Numbered from the stretch's first letter, positions 1 through 8,201 are shown. The stretch: 27,172 bases of DNA from Myxococcales bacterium (GCA_020430865.1 JAGQIY010000108.1:1-27172); one strand, 5' to 3'. Numbers and translations: made by a program. The notes: generated by a model not told the origin, from the sequence alone.

Positions 1-607
1 CGAAGCGCGGGCACTGATCGAGACCGTCGTCGCCCAGGTTCGGGATCCATTTCCGGACCGCGAGCAAGAGCAGGTCGAGATAAAAATCTGTGAGGAAAAT
101 CAGGCGGGACGCTCGATCGACGGCCTCAGCTTGCCGAACACCAGCCCGGAGGTGCTGCTCATCGTCGCAGATGTCCTGGCGAAGAGCGTCAGTCTGGCGC
201 GCTCCGAGGCGCGCATCGCGGCGAACTTCGAGCGCATAGAGCCCTTTGCGGTCCACCTGCAGCGCACCGGGAAGGTCGACCGCAGGTCATCGGAGCTGGT
301 GCGCCAGGTCGCGGCGATGCTGCTGATCGAGCACCGCATGGTCGGACGCCTGGAGATCGCCGAGAAGCCCGACCTGCTGTGGGAGCGTCCAGACCTCGAG
401 CGCGTCTATCTCGCGCTCACCGACGAGTTCGAACTCAGCGAGCGCGACGTGGTGCTCGAGCGCAAGCTGACGCTGCTCAATCGCAGCGCGGAGCTCTTCC
501 TCAACCTACTCAACGAGAAGCGGTCGCTCCGCGTGGAGTGGTACATCGTCGCGCTGATCGTCGTGGAGATCGCTCTCAGCGTCTATGACTTGCTCTCCCG
601 GGCGTGA
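1..607 (+). CDS. RMD1/DUF155 family membrane-anchored protein (5' partial)
   Basis: The frame is open from base 2 to the stop at 605-607, so the gene begins upstream of the window; about 200 residues are visible. An internal TTG at 131 is not needed as a start. The C-terminal half fits the RMD1/YagE (DUF155) family: helical segments, then a stretch with LNRSAELFLNLLNEKRS followed by RVEW and a single hydrophobic helix (WYIVALIVVEIALSVYDLL) at the very C terminus, which is where this family has its membrane anchor. Eukaryotic relatives are mitochondrial inner-membrane proteins linked to mitoribosomes; the bacterial role is unknown. The next gene is convergent, with its stop at 676. The family call is from recognised C-terminal features, not from a search. 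Confidence 0.8.
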   Translation, partial: EARALIETVVAQVRDPFPDREQEQVEIKICEENQAGRSIDGLSLPNTSPEVLLIVADVLAKSVSLARSEARIAANFERIEPFAVHLQRTGKVDRRSSELVRQVAAMLLIEHRMVGRLEIAEKPDLLWERPDLERVYLALTDEFELSERDVVLERKLTLLNRSAELFLNLLNEKRSLRVEWYIVALIVVEIALSVYDLLSRA

Positions 608-675
608 GGTGCTGGCGGACGTCGCGCGTACCCGAGATCCGCGTGCGGCCTCTAGGCGCGTCAAGGCTGGCCACA

Positions 676-1506
676 CTACTCCCAGACGCTCTTCTGCTGG
701 TACACGCACGGGCGGTCGTACTCGACGTCGGTGACGCGCCAGCGGTAGTAGACGAAGCTGCCTGCCTCCAGGTCCCAGGCCACGGTGCCTTCGGTCGGAA
801 CCTCGACGCCCGCGAAGCGCCCCCAAGCGGTGCAACGCACGCTCCAAGGTTCGAGCTTCGCTCCCTCACCCCCACCGAGGAAGCGCTCGGCACTCACTCC
901 GACGACGCGCCCATCGGCGTCCACCTCGAAGCTCGCCTCGACTTCGAGGCCAGCATGCCGAAGGCGAGCCGTGGCATGGGTTTCTCCGACGGCCTGCCAG
1001 TCGACGTAGGGCTCGAGAGCAGCGCTGGGGTACCAAACCATCTCCGCGAGGAATCGAAGTAGCGCGCCACTCGCGATCTTCTCGTCGTCGGCGTTCACCA
1101 CGTCCATGAGCGACGCGAGCTGGATCCGCATGTTGCCATGACCGCTGGAGTAGCGGTCTCGTCCGGTGAACGAGAGCAGCCGGAACAACCTGGTGTCCAC
1201 GCGCCAGATGAACGCGGGGTCGGGGATGCGCACGTACTGATCCGCGCGAGCGCTCATCGCTGGGCCGTTTCGACTCGTGCGTAGCTGGCCGTCTTGCAGC
1301 AAGCGAACGCTGGTCGGGCGAGGCCTCCCGACCACCCCTGAGCGCTCCAGCCAGCGACGGACGGCTGGAGCGAGGCGTTCCACCTCGCTTGACTCGATGG
1401 GGGCGCCGAGCGGCATCGTCGCGGCGAAGAGCTCCTGGATCTCTGCGTCCGTGGTTTGGACGAAGCGCTGTCGACCCCAGATTCGATGAACGGCATTGAG
1501 GAGCAT
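676..1506 (-). CDS. DUF6544-like protein, function unknown
   Basis: A 276-residue product if the ATG at 1504-1506 is used; AGAAGG lies at a workable distance upstream. The frame stays open further upstream to 1875, but that part is Arg/Ser-rich, overlaps the oppositely oriented lipoprotein gene that begins at 1659 and looks like antisense noise. The body has the pattern I associate with DUF6544: a PDPAFIWRVD stretch, a glycine-containing GHGNMRIQL segment, RFLAEMVWYPSA followed by a WQAV motif, then beta-rich repeats ending RWRVTDVEYD. No signal peptide or catalytic motif is evident. It is convergent with the RMD1 gene. The family is called from memory of its conserved pattern, and the function is unknown. 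Confidence 0.72.
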   Translation of the reverse strand: MLLNAVHRIWGRQRFVQTTDAEIQELFAATMPLGAPIESSEVERLAPAVRRWLERSGVVGRPRPTSVRLLQDGQLRTSRNGPAMSARADQYVRIPDPAFIWRVDTRLFRLLSFTGRDRYSSGHGNMRIQLASLMDVVNADDEKIASGALLRFLAEMVWYPSAALEPYVDWQAVGETHATARLRHAGLEVEASFEVDADGRVVGVSAERFLGGGEGAKLEPWSVRCTAWGRFAGVEVPTEGTVAWDLEAGSFVYYRWRVTDVEYDRPCVYQQKSVWE

Positions 1507-1658
1507 GAAGACCAGCCTTCTGCGCAAGGGGTGCGCAATGCGAGCGATGCCTCGCGCGACGAGTGCGACCGTGCAAGCGACACGCCAGCGCTGATACCGA
1601 GGCGCTCGGCCGTGGGAGCCGATCGACAGCCAGAAGTGGGCTCGGTATAAACTCGCCC

Positions 1659-3083
1659 ATGAGCGACGAGCAGTTCGAGCAGCTGGCACGGCGAATCGTC
1701 TGGGTGACGCTGTCTGCGGTTGGTGTGAGCGGTTGCGGAGGGGGCGAGCCGCCAAGGACCAGCGCAGCACCGCCAGGCGAGACCACCTCCATTCCCGTCG
1801 CCGAGCCTCCGTCGACCGACCCGACCGCGTCCGCGACGCCACCCAGCGCACCGAGCGAGGGTGAGCAGATGCCACAGCAAACGCCCCAGGGGGAGCGCTG
1901 TCGGGCGGACGGTGGAGTCAACGTGCTCGCCGGCCTGAGTCCCGCGAAGCCCGTTGACTACGTGGCCGTGTTCCAGAGCTTCGGAAAGGGTCAAGCAGCT
2001 CGCGAAGGCGAGCACCTGGGTACGCCTTGCTCCGGTGCGAGTGACGAGCGCCAGTGTGACGATGCCCTCAAGGCGAAGACCCCGGAGAGCGGCTTCCGGG
2101 TCGAGTGTCGACCAGGCTACTGCGCGCACGGCGTTGCATATACGCGGGGAAACGAGGTTGGACTGGCCAGCTCCATCGACGAGCTGAAGGCCTTCCTCGG
2201 CCCCCTGGACACCGAGGGCGACGCGATCCTGATGGCGTGGGCCGAAGGCTACAACATCGGCACCTGTGCCGACCTCGAGAAGAACCTCAAGCAGACCAAG
2301 GACGGCTACGAGCTGGTCACCGAGAAGATGACCGCCGACTGTCCCATCGAGATCAGCGAGTTCAAGCTGAAGATCGCCACCGATGGCTCCGTCAGCGTGT
2401 TGAGCAAGAAGGTGAAGAGCAAGAGCGGTGCCTGCGTTGGAAGGCAGAGCGCCGGGACCGACCTGCGCCCGATTCCCGCGTCGAATGTCCTTGGAGCGTA
2501 CTTCACCGACTGCGCCCAGCTCGAACGCGCGGCGGTGTTCGCCTTCGCACGCATGCAGGAAGAGCTTCGCGCGCTCGGGGCGCCTCCGTCGCTGGTCGCG
2601 GACGCGAAGCGTTCCGCACGGGACGAGGAGCGACACGTCGCGATCCTGGATCGCCTCGCCCAGGATTTCGGGGGGGAGAGGGTCGAGCCCGAAGTCCGAG
2701 ACCTCGGCGTGCGCAGTGCCTACGACGTCGCGTTGGAGAACGCAGTCGAGGGTTGTGTCAGGGAGTCGTACGGCGCCTTGGTGGGGCTGTGGCAGTCGGA
2801 GCGAGCCGCGGACGCCGGGGTGCGTGATGCGCTGCGCGAGGTGGCCGAAGACGAGCTCCGACACGCAGCGCTCTCCTGGCGCGTCGCAGCTTGGCTCGAG
2901 CCGCGACTGACCGAGCAGGAGCGGCTGCGGGTGGCTCAGGCCCAGCGCGCAGCGCTCGTGGCCCTGCACGACGAGTGTGCGGTCGAGCCCGCTTCGGAGC
3001 TGGTCGAGACCGCTGGCCTGCCCACCGCGGCTCAGGCGCTGGGTCTGCTTCAGCGCCTCGGCGCCGCAGTCGGCGTTAGCTAG
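1659..3083 (+). CDS. Lipoprotein with C-terminal ferritin-like diiron domain
   Basis: A 474-residue protein. The ATG at 1659 gives a signal peptide with lipobox VSGC (Cys26), so it is probably membrane-anchored outside the cytoplasm. Residues ~27-80 are a Pro/Ser/Thr linker. Residues ~80-270 form a Cys-containing domain I do not recognise. Residues ~280-460 look like a four-helix ferritin-like domain with two half-motifs: E289 with DEERH (322-326), and E364 with DELRH (398-402). This is the Glu plus ExxH pattern of carboxylate-bridged diiron proteins. All six expected ligands appear present, so an intact metal site is plausible; substrate and reaction are unknown. The stop overlaps the convergent LysR gene by 8 bp. 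The ferritin-like call is fairly firm, the enzymatic role is not. Confidence 0.82.
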   Translation: MSDEQFEQLARRIVWVTLSAVGVSGCGGGEPPRTSAAPPGETTSIPVAEPPSTDPTASATPPSAPSEGEQMPQQTPQGERCRADGGVNVLAGLSPAKPVDYVAVFQSFGKGQAAREGEHLGTPCSGASDERQCDDALKAKTPESGFRVECRPGYCAHGVAYTRGNEVGLASSIDELKAFLGPLDTEGDAILMAWAEGYNIGTCADLEKNLKQTKDGYELVTEKMTADCPIEISEFKLKIATDGSVSVLSKKVKSKSGACVGRQSAGTDLRPIPASNVLGAYFTDCAQLERAAVFAFARMQEELRALGAPPSLVADAKRSARDEERHVAILDRLAQDFGGERVEPEVRDLGVRSAYDVALENAVEGCVRESYGALVGLWQSERAADAGVRDALREVAEDELRHAALSWRVAAWLEPRLTEQERLRVAQAQRAALVALHDECAVEPASELVETAGLPTAAQALGLLQRLGAAVGVS

Positions 3084-3984
3084 GCGGCCCGACTTCGGGC
3101 TCGAGCAGGGCCGACTTTGCCGCGAGGAAGCGCGCACTGGGGACGGCGCGCTTGCGCCAGGCCAGGTAGATCGAGTTCTTCGCGCCGCCGCCCTTGCTCG
3201 CTACCGGGACCAGGCGCCTGCGCGCCAGAGCGTCGCGCACGAAGTACTCCGGCAAGACGCACAGGCCAGCGCCTGCTTCGGTGAGGGCGCGCATCTCCGT
3301 CAGACTCGCCACCAGACACGTGATTTCGCCCTGCTGTCTGGCGCGAGCCCCGAAGCGCCAGCGCCACCAGCTGGTGTGCATCGGCAAGTCTCCGTCGAAG
3401 GCGATCCAGCGATGAACAGCGAAGTCCGCGGCGACCCTGGGAGTCCCCCGTCGTGTCAGGTAGCCGGGGCTGGCAAAGGCCTGGAATGTCTCGGTGAAGA
3501 TGCGTTGGGTCTCGATCAGGGGCGACTCGGGCGCTCGAACCAGGATGGCCAGGTCGAGAGACCGTGTGAGCAGGCACTGCTCCAGCGACGTGGGTGTGCC
3601 GAAGTCCACGCTGAGCCGGATCTCGGGGTATCGCTCGAGCAGCCGGATGCAACGCGGGCGAAGCCAGAGCTCTCCGAACGGACGTGGCGACCCCACGCGC
3701 ACGCTGCCGCTCACGCTGGCCTGCTCCGCCACTGCGGCATCCAGCGCGTCCTCGATGTTTCCGAGTTCGGGCGTGAGCGCGGCCGCGAGGCGCGCGCCTG
3801 CCTCGGTGAGTCGCGCGTTTCGCCCCACACGCTCGAACAGCTCGATGCCGAGCTGGGACTCGAGCGCGCGGATTTGCTGCGACACCGCCGACGCCGTGAC
3901 ATTTCGCTGCCGCGCGGCGCTGGCGAAGGTGGGCGATTCTGCCGCGGTGGTGAAGGTCCGCAGGAGCTCTAGATTGATTAGCAC
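3076..3984 (-). CDS. LysR-family transcriptional regulator
   Basis: A 302-residue protein of normal LysR length with a GTG start (3982-3984). Residues 1-62 carry the winged helix-turn-helix: LELLRTFTTAAES, FASAARQRNVTASAVSQQIRALESQLGIELFER, then a wing ending in RLTEAGARL. Residues ~90-295 are the periplasmic-binding-protein-like effector domain. It is divergent from the DJ-1/PfpI gene at 4068 with an 83-bp gap. That is the classic arrangement for a LysR protein controlling its neighbour and itself, so the pfpI-like gene is the likely target (inference). Two AGCTTA direct repeats lie just upstream of its start. The C terminus overlaps the convergent ferritin-like lipoprotein gene. Confidence 0.95.
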   Translation of the reverse strand: MLINLELLRTFTTAAESPTFASAARQRNVTASAVSQQIRALESQLGIELFERVGRNARLTEAGARLAAALTPELGNIEDALDAAVAEQASVSGSVRVGSPRPFGELWLRPRCIRLLERYPEIRLSVDFGTPTSLEQCLLTRSLDLAILVRAPESPLIETQRIFTETFQAFASPGYLTRRGTPRVAADFAVHRWIAFDGDLPMHTSWWRWRFGARARQQGEITCLVASLTEMRALTEAGAGLCVLPEYFVRDALARRRLVPVASKGGGAKNSIYLAWRKRAVPSARFLAAKSALLEPEVGPPS

Positions 3985-4067
3985 AGCTTATCGTTCAGCT
4001 TAGTTGGTGTTGATGGTGTTGTCGATCGCGCGGGCCTACAAACCTCCAACCAACAAGGAGAAACGTT
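3985..4067. promoter_or_regulatory. Divergent LysR/PfpI intergenic region with AGCTTA direct repeats
   Basis: An 83-bp gap between two divergent starts must hold both promoters. AGCTTA occurs at 3985-3990 and again at 3997-4002, a 12-bp step that puts both on the same helix face, close to the LysR start. An AAGGAG ribosome binding site at 4055-4060 precedes the ATG at 4068. I could not pick out a convincing -35/-10 pair. Binding by the LysR protein is an inference from the arrangement. Confidence 0.4.
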
Positions 4068-4748
4068 ATGTCCGCTCGCATTCTGATGGTCCTCACCAGT
4101 CACGCAAAGCTCGCCGATACCGGAAAGGCCACGGGGTTCTGGCTCGAAGAGCTCGCCGCCCCCTACATGGCGTTTGCGGACGCCGGGGCCGAGATCACCC
4201 TGGCGTCTCCGGCGGGGGGCAAACCACCCGTCGATCCCGGGAGCAAGGACTCCAAGGCCGAGAGCGTCAAACGCTTCCTCGCGGATAAGTCTGCCGTGGC
4301 CAGGCTCGAACAGACGCGCGAGCTGTCGACCCTTGGCGCGGACTACGATGCGGTGTTCGTCGTAGGTGGACACGGGGTGATGTGGGATCTCGCGAGCGAC
4401 TCGCACCTCGCCAGCTTGCTCGCCCAGACCGCCGACGCCGGCAACGTCGTGGCCGCGGTATGTCACGGTCCAGCGGGGTTGGTCCCGGTGAAGCTCCAGG
4501 ACGGAACAGCCCTGGTCGCCGGCAAGAACGTCACTGGGTTCTCCAACGAAGAGGAGGAGGCGGTCGGTCTGAAGGACGTGGTGCCTTTCCCCTTGGAGTC
4601 GAAGCTCCGCGAACTTGGAGGCAAGTATCAGAGCAAGGCGAAGTGGGAGCCATTCGCGGTCCGCGATGGTCTGTTGATCACCGGGCAGAACCCGGCGTCG
4701 TCCGAGCTGGTCGCCAAGCAGGTGCTCGGCGCGCTCCGGGAGCGCTGA
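4068..4748 (+). CDS. DJ-1/PfpI family protein, Hsp31-like (glyoxalase III/deglycase type)
   Basis: A 226-residue class-I glutamine-amidotransferase-fold protein with a strong ribosome binding site (AAGGAG). It has the Hsp31-like features: an N-terminal ILMVLTSH strand, a FWLEELAAPY segment with the conserved acidic residue (E27 or E28), VVGGHGVMWDL, and the nucleophile elbow AAVCHGPAGL with Cys132-His133. Members of this group act as glutathione-independent glyoxalases or deglycases that detoxify methylglyoxal, or as chaperones; they are cytoplasmic. The Glu/Cys/His set looks complete, so it is probably active. It is divergent from a LysR regulator that probably controls it. Whether the substrate is methylglyoxal cannot be read from sequence. 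Confidence 0.9.
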   Translation: MSARILMVLTSHAKLADTGKATGFWLEELAAPYMAFADAGAEITLASPAGGKPPVDPGSKDSKAESVKRFLADKSAVARLEQTRELSTLGADYDAVFVVGGHGVMWDLASDSHLASLLAQTADAGNVVAAVCHGPAGLVPVKLQDGTALVAGKNVTGFSNEEEEAVGLKDVVPFPLESKLRELGGKYQSKAKWEPFAVRDGLLITGQNPASSELVAKQVLGALRER

Positions 4749-4801
4749 CTCTCGAGCCCCACCCAGCCTCTGGCGCGCGGGCGTCGAGGGTCGGCAGGGT
4801 T

Positions 4802-4833
4802 CTTGCTCTGGTTCACACATGAGCCAGAGCAAG
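4802..4833. promoter_or_regulatory. Perfect 10-bp inverted repeat over the acyltransferase start codon
   Basis: CTTGCTCTGG at 4802-4811 is exactly complemented by CCAGAGCAAG at 4824-4833, with a 12-base spacer containing the ATG at 4819. As RNA this would be a hairpin holding the start codon in its loop; as DNA it could be an operator. There is no T-tract, so an intrinsic terminator for the preceding gene is less likely. If translation starts at the ATG at 4891, the repeat lies in the 5' leader. Confidence 0.55.
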
Positions 4834-6336
4834 TCAGCGGACGACGCTTCTGCGCAATCACGCGCAGCCAGAGACCTCAGCGCGCAAACAATGCCGCGCT
4901 TCCGCCGCCTGAGTGCCATGGACTCGGCATTTCTTGCGATCGAGGACTCCAGCAACCTGACCCACGTCGGGGCGACGGCGGTATTCGAAGGCGGCGCGCT
5001 GCTGGACCGCTCTGCTCGTGTGGATCAGGCTCGCTACCTGGCGCTCATGGATCGAGCGCTCGATCAGCTGCCGACCTGGCGCTTCAAGCCAGCGCGCGTT
5101 CCCATCGTCGGACATCGCGTGCTGGTGCCTGACGAAGAGTTCGCGCTGGAGCGGCACGTGCGCTTCGTGCACCTGGAAGGCGCTGGCCTCGAAGCGGTGC
5201 ACGCGCTGGCGGCGGAGTTCTACTCCCGCATGCTCCAGCGCGACCGCCCGCTGTGGGAGCAGCTGGTGATAGACGGCTTGCAGGATCGGCACTTCGCCAT
5301 CGTGAGCAAGATCCATCACGCGATGGTCGATGGCGTAGCAGGGGTGGGAGCGCTGGCTGTGATGCTCAGCGCTGAACCGGTCGTGAATATCTCTGGGGAA
5401 AAGGAGCGGGCGCCCCATCGGGCGCCCACTCCGCTGGAGTTGCTGCGACACGAGGCCAGGTTTCGGCTGGCCCAGCCCCGCGAGCTGTGGCGACTTACGC
5501 GGGAGACCGTGACCTCGCCGACGGCGCTCCTGGACAGCGCGCGTTCCGTCTTGAGCAACACCCTCGCTGCGGCCAAGGGTTCGCTACGAGCTTCTCCGGC
5601 GTGCGTCCTGACCCAGGCACCGGTCGGACCTCATCGCGGCTACCTTGGGCTAGCCTTCGACCTGGAGCGTGCCAAGCGCATTCGTCGCGCGGCCGACTGC
5701 AAGCTGAATGACGTGGTGCTCGCGACGGTCGCCGGAGGCATGGACAGGTACTTCCGCGCGAAATCGGGTCAAGGTTTCAGGCACCCCGAGGCGCTACGAG
5801 TCATGGTCCCAGTCAGCCTCCACGCCTCGGGCGCCGGGGACACCATGGGCAACCACGTCTCGCTCATGATCATGGCGTTGCCGCTGGAGGCGAGCGGAGC
5901 GCGCGAGCGTCTCGAGCGCCTGGTCGCCGAGACGCGGGCCATTAAGCAGGGCGGCTCCAGCGACGCGCTCGCCGTCGGTCAGGCGCTCGCAGAGTGGACC
6001 TTCGCCCCGCTGATCCCGATTGCCGTGCGCATGGCGATCTCGCTGACGCCCTACCACCTGATCGTGACCAATGTACCGGGGCCCAGCTTCCCGCTCTACC
6101 TCCTGGACTCCAAGCTCACCGATCTGTATCCGATGGTCCCGCTGTACGGGAACCAGTCGCTGGCCATCGCCTTGGTCAGCTATGACGGGGGCCTGTACTT
6201 TGGACTGTGCAGCGACGCGGATCGCGTGCGCGACTTGCCGCTGATCGCCGAGCACCTGAGCGCCGCCTTCGAGGAGCTCAGCGACGAGTACCTGGGGCCG
6301 GAAGAGAGCGCCGGCCTGGCGCAGCGGGACGCCTGA
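4819..6336 (+). CDS. Wax ester synthase/diacylglycerol O-acyltransferase (WS/DGAT)
   Basis: A 505-residue protein from the ATG at 4819, or 481 from the ATG at 4891, whose product begins MPRFRRLSAMDSAFL as family members usually do. Neither has a good ribosome binding site. The N-terminal condensation-like domain holds the catalytic HHxxxDG motif (H166-H167, with D170 and G171). The C-terminal domain has the NDVVLATVAGG segment and the NVPGP element followed by PMVPLYGNQSLAIALVSYDG, typical of the family. It makes wax esters or triacylglycerols from acyl-CoA and an alcohol or diacylglycerol at the cytoplasmic membrane, for storage lipid. It stands alone, 70 bp after the DJ-1 gene. The start region contains a perfect inverted repeat. 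Confidence 0.95.
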   Translation: MSQSKSADDASAQSRAARDLSAQTMPRFRRLSAMDSAFLAIEDSSNLTHVGATAVFEGGALLDRSARVDQARYLALMDRALDQLPTWRFKPARVPIVGHRVLVPDEEFALERHVRFVHLEGAGLEAVHALAAEFYSRMLQRDRPLWEQLVIDGLQDRHFAIVSKIHHAMVDGVAGVGALAVMLSAEPVVNISGEKERAPHRAPTPLELLRHEARFRLAQPRELWRLTRETVTSPTALLDSARSVLSNTLAAAKGSLRASPACVLTQAPVGPHRGYLGLAFDLERAKRIRRAADCKLNDVVLATVAGGMDRYFRAKSGQGFRHPEALRVMVPVSLHASGAGDTMGNHVSLMIMALPLEASGARERLERLVAETRAIKQGGSSDALAVGQALAEWTFAPLIPIAVRMAISLTPYHLIVTNVPGPSFPLYLLDSKLTDLYPMVPLYGNQSLAIALVSYDGGLYFGLCSDADRVRDLPLIAEHLSAAFEELSDEYLGPEESAGLAQRDA

Positions 6337-6391
6337 CTGCCGGGTCGGTTTGGATTGAGTTCGAGTTCGGGGATCGGGTTAGGCTCGCTGT

Positions 6392-6583
6392 ATGAGCGTC
6401 GAGACTGGCACCGGGCAACGTCTAGAGGGGAAGTTCGCGTCGTTCAGCGAGCACTGGCGACCCAAGGTGTTGGCGCGACTCAATGGTCAGGAGCTGTGCG
6501 CGGTCAAGACCTGCGGGGTGTTCCCGTGGCATCGTCACGCGGACTCGGAGGAGTTCACGGCGCCCGGGGGCGTGGAGGTCTAG
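6392..6583 (+). pseudogene. Truncated cupin gene (second cupin motif missing)
   Basis: The 63-residue frame begins with a recognisable small-cupin N terminus: LEGKFASFSEHWRPKVLARLNG, then VFPWHRHADSEEF, which is the HxH...E metal motif 1. In complete relatives about 60 more residues follow, carrying the beta-barrel and motif 2 (PxG...H). Here the frame jumps from SEEF to TAPGGVEV and stops. PGGVEV resembles the PRGVEH of motif 2, so an internal deletion that joined the two motifs is a plausible history. The product lacks most of the barrel and is unlikely to fold as a cupin. The next gene starts two bases after the stop. Confidence 0.6.
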
Positions 6584-6585
6584 AG

Positions 6586-6885
6586 GTGGCCGAGTCTCGC
6601 GTAACGCTGCGCTTCGAAAAGCCAAGCTTCATGCTCCCGGGTTCGAACCTGGTTGTGACTCTCGACGGACAGCAGGTGTTTTGCGGGGACTTCACCACGG
6701 GCTTCGAGACGACGCTGGACGTCCCTCCAGGAGCCCACCTGGTCACGACACAGATCCAGCTCGGTATCGTGCGGAACCGCACCGTGGAGGTCACGCTGGA
6801 GGCCGGGCGCCACACGGTGATCATCCTGCAGTACAGTCGCTTCTGGGGGAACTTCACCAAGAAGCCGCAGGTCTTCGTGGAGTAG
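6586..6885 (+). CDS. Small beta-rich protein, function unknown
   Basis: A 99-residue product from a GTG at 6586, two bases after the stop of the cupin remnant. It alternates hydrophobic and polar residues throughout (RVTLRFEK, NLVVTLDGQQVFCG, TTLDVPPGAHLVTTQ, TVEVTLEAGRHTVII), as in a small beta-sandwich. The segment DVPPGAHLV followed by VTLEAGRH recalls PEGA-like or carbohydrate-binding-type folds, but I do not assign a family. There is no signal peptide or membrane segment and only one Cys. The frame remains open upstream to 6355, but that part overlaps the cupin remnant and reads as Arg/Gly-rich shadow, so the GTG is preferred. Confidence 0.55.
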   Translation: MAESRVTLRFEKPSFMLPGSNLVVTLDGQQVFCGDFTTGFETTLDVPPGAHLVTTQIQLGIVRNRTVEVTLEAGRHTVIILQYSRFWGNFTKKPQVFVE

Positions 6886-6995
6886 CGCCGTGGCAAAGAC
6901 TGCCAACTGAGTTGCCCGGTGTTTTCGCATGGAAGCGAGCCCTGTGCGCATCGCTTCGGCTCGATCCGTCGTAACCCCAAGCGTACCCTTGGCGG

Positions 6996-7548
6996 ATGAT
7001 CAGAGACTGGCCGCGAGGGTGTGTGGCGCTGGGTTTGGTCGGCGTGGCGTGTGGTGGTCTGGCGGAGGGCAGTGACCGGGAGCCGGGCGGAACTGACGCT
7101 CGAGAAGGGCTGTACGTTGGCTATGAGCGTGAGCTGACCCTGTGGGCCTGGCCTTGAACGCGACCCGCGCTCGAGTTTCGTTTCGGAGCTGGACGCTCTC
7201 GACGTTGGATCCCCCGAGTGTTCATCGCGCTTGTGCCTCGCCCATCGCTTCCAGGGTCGAACCGATTGCGCCTACGGTAGCTTCCAAGACGATGGCTGCG
7301 TTGCTCAAGGCGGACCCCCGGGAACGGGCGCCGTCTCGCCTCAGCTCGAGCGCTGGCGAGCGGATCAGGCCGTCACTTGCACTTGCAGGTGCGATGGCCC
7401 CAATCCCTGTGCCTGTCCGGATCAGATGGTGTGCGAACCGCTGTTCGACGGGTGGGACTCGGCACCTCGCGGGTCCTACTGTGTCCATCCATATCCGGAG
7501 GACACAGGGGCCTGGTGCTCGGAAGCCGAACACAACTGCGGAGATTGA
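6996..7548 (+). pseudogene. Cys-rich lipoprotein gene split by a frameshift
   Basis: Frame one starts at the ATG at 6996 with a signal peptide and lipobox (ALGLVGVACGG), runs through GLYVGYEREL and stops at TGA 7155-7157. The +1 frame opens after TGA 7135-7137 and continues LERDPRSSFVSELDALDVG, SPECSSRLCLAHRFQGRTDC, a CTCRCDGPNPCACPDQMVC cluster and GSYCVHPYPED, ending at 7548. Together they form one coherent ~180-residue lipoprotein of a Cys-rich type I associate with myxobacteria. The shift must lie within 7138-7154. It is either a real inactivating indel or a sequencing error. A second, intact start for the downstream half (TTG 7231) would lose the signal peptide. Confidence 0.7.
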
Positions 7549-7587
7549 GGAGACGCATCGCAGGCGAAGCTTTGCTAGCGTGACCAC

Positions 7588-8121
7588 GTGACCGAGGGGG
7601 AGCGCAAAGGCTTCAAGCTGATCGGCGTTGGGCTCGTCATTCCGCTCGCCGTCGGCGTGCCTTGGGCGTTGTTCGGGGACGTCGTACCGACCGCCCTCGA
7701 ATCGTTCTTCGGTCCGCGCGCTCTGCGGCAGATCGTGGTGGCGATGGTGTTGCTCACGGCGGCGCTGCTCGGGCGCGGTGTCTTCAGCTTGATCCGCGAG
7801 GCAAGGGCTTCCGAAGACCCGAGAGCGGGTCGGCGCAAGCTGATCTGGCTGCTCGTGGGAAGCTCGCTGGGGACCAGCGCGATCTCGGGCAGCGTCCTCG
7901 CGTTCTATGCGCATCAGCATGGCGAGGCGTCGCGCATCTGCGCCGAAGGTGCCGGGCAATCGGTGGCGCTCCAGCGCCAGGCGTTGAGAGAAGCGGAAGC
8001 CGCTCGCTCCAGGGTACGCTTCTTCAACGAAGATGTGTTTCGCTGCCAGGAGCTCGAGCGCGAACTGAAGCGCCTCGAGCCGGGAGGCAGCACTGAACCG
8101 CCTGTTCCGCAGCCGAAATAG
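7588..8121 (+). CDS. Membrane protein with three TM helices, function unknown
   Basis: A 177-residue product from a GTG at 7588. Three hydrophobic segments lie at about residues 10-30, 44-66 and 84-107, followed by a ~70-residue charged tail ([20 protein letters not shown]...) that looks like a short coiled coil, with a Pro-rich end. I recognise no family. It lies 39 bp after the frameshifted lipoprotein gene and 80 bp before dps on the same strand. Codon third-position GC is high across its length, which supports a real gene. Confidence 0.7.
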   Translation: MTEGERKGFKLIGVGLVIPLAVGVPWALFGDVVPTALESFFGPRALRQIVVAMVLLTAALLGRGVFSLIREARASEDPRAGRRKLIWLLVGSSLGTSAISGSVLAFYAHQHGEASRICAEGAGQSVALQRQALREAEAARSRVRFFNEDVFRCQELERELKRLEPGGSTEPPVPQPK

Positions 8122-8201
8122 CGCAGTGTTTGCGTCGGGCTTGGAGCCGCGGGTCAACAGCCCTATGTCTAGGCGGCTGGGTTGAAAAGCTGGAGAGGCG
8201 C

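Noticed and set aside
1254..3137. Long (627-residue) open frame on the minus strand opposite the ferritin-like lipoprotein
   Set aside because: The sense strand encodes a protein with signal peptide and diiron motifs. Long antisense frames are common at this GC content, and this one has no recognisable domain.
2977..4003. Open frames of 331 and 169 residues on the plus strand opposite the LysR gene
   Set aside because: LysR has its full helix-turn-helix and effector domain on the other strand; these are shadows.
3978..4955. 325-residue minus-strand frame opposite the DJ-1/PfpI gene
   Set aside because: The DJ-1 protein has its Cys-His elbow and a good ribosome binding site on the plus strand; the frame reads as Arg/Gly/Leu noise.
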